From Chloroflexota bacterium (lineage in GTDB: Bacteria > Chloroflexota > Limnocylindria > P2-11E), in the NCBI GenBank assembly GCA_005889445.1, contig VBGS01000038.1, positions 1 through 6,126 of the forward strand: a DNA stretch of 6,126 nt. Direction: 5' to 3'. Within the stretch, counting starts at the first letter, position 1; the number at the start of each line of letters is the position of its first letter. The position numbers and the translations under genes were made by a program. Of the stretch, positions 5,760-6,126 are shown in pieces. The notes under the pieces are model-generated. The model saw only the letters and a program-made list of their open reading frames with translations. It was not told the DNA's origin and made no database searches.

Positions 5760-6126
5760 GCGATCTCGTACAACCCCACGGGTCGGTGCTCGTGCAGCGA
5801 CTCACGCGCGGCGAGGCCGATCCGCAGCGCCTCCATGCCATCCCTGGCGGTGCACAGGTTTTGCGCCTCATCCCGCGCGAACTTGAGGAAATGGGCGAGC
5901 TCGGCACGATAGGCATCCGCGAAGCGCACGAAGAACGTCGGGTACGCGGGATGTTTGAAGCGCGGCGCGTCCCGCTCGACCGAGGTGATGGGTGTCCGGG
6001 GATCGAGGCCGACCGCGATGGTGTCCTTCGCGCCGTAGACCTCCACACGGATGTCGTACCCGGCCTCGTTATGGCGGGCCGCCTGGAGCAGGCCGACGGC
6101 GCCGCCGCGGAGCCGCAGCACGACCC
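5756..6126 (-). CDS. Gfo/Idh/MocA-family oxidoreductase, C-terminal part (inositol 2-dehydrogenase-like)
   Basis: C-terminal 122 residues of an NAD(P)-dependent sugar or polyol dehydrogenase; the N-terminal Rossmann domain lies beyond the right edge. The visible part is the substrate/oligomerisation domain: LRLRGGAVGLLQAARHN, then GYDIRVEVYGAKDTIAVGLD, a stretch ending FFVRFADAYRAELAHFLKFA, and the tail CTARDGMEALRIGLAARES followed by HRPVGLYEIA. The GYD-R-EV-G-K/R-D-VGL pattern and the tail ending in a short HRPV-type motif resemble IolG-like myo-inositol 2-dehydrogenases of high-GC bacteria, but many paralogs share them, so the exact substrate is open. The catalytic Lys and His lie outside the window. 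It is followed by the MBL hydrolase with a four-base overlap, suggesting that the two act in one pathway. Confidence 0.88.
   Translation of the reverse strand, partial: VVLRLRGGAVGLLQAARHNEAGYDIRVEVYGAKDTIAVGLDPRTPITSVERDAPRFKHPAYPTFFVRFADAYRAELAHFLKFARDEAQNLCTARDGMEALRIGLAARESLHEHRPVGLYEIA

Overview
The window is roughly two-thirds G+C, almost entirely coding, and uses GTG starts freely. The substrate-binding lipoprotein carries a Ser/Pro/Ala/Thr-rich linker after its lipid-attachment Cys. Together these suggest a high-GC soil or freshwater bacterium, most plausibly Chloroflexota or Actinomycetota. This is an inference from style and protein resemblance, with low confidence at phylum level. 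No RNA gene, insertion sequence, CRISPR array, integrase or obvious terminator was seen. No stretch over 300 bases lacks a gene: the only gaps are 42 bases (900-941) and 12 bases (2016-2027).

Left block (minus strand, 1-899): the N-terminal 299 residues of a methylcrotonyl-CoA carboxylase-type carboxyltransferase (leucine/isovalerate catabolism), running off the left edge. It is divergent from the next block across a 42-base spacer.

Central block (plus strand, 942-5024): a compact four-gene operon. It encodes a Tat/lipobox substrate-binding protein of the 'ferric iron' family, a fused two-domain permease with about 12 membrane segments, an ABC ATPase with a TOBE tail, and a small DUF3465-type lipoprotein. 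Two points stand out. First, the ATPase lacks the whole segment that should carry the Walker A (P-loop): the N-terminal strand joins directly, in frame, to the sequence that normally follows the P-loop helix, about 35 residues later, while every downstream motif is intact. Second, the binding protein lacks the tandem tyrosines of FbpA-type iron binders and instead has a His-Asp...Glu arrangement resembling AfuA, a hexose-phosphate binder of the same fold family. The cargo may therefore be a phosphorylated sugar or another organophosphate rather than iron.

Right block (minus strand, 5025-6126): an MBL-fold hydrolase with a complete set of RNase Z-like metal ligands. It is coupled by a 4-base GTGA overlap to an upstream Gfo/Idh/MocA oxidoreductase resembling myo-inositol 2-dehydrogenase, which enters from the right edge. 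This pair meets the transporter operon tail to tail with no intergenic base; the two stop codons together form the palindrome TGATCA.

Most of the content belongs to known families. The best candidate for something new is the P-loop-less ATPase within an otherwise intact transporter operon. It could be a real deletion, a degenerate system that borrows another ATPase, or an assembly artefact.
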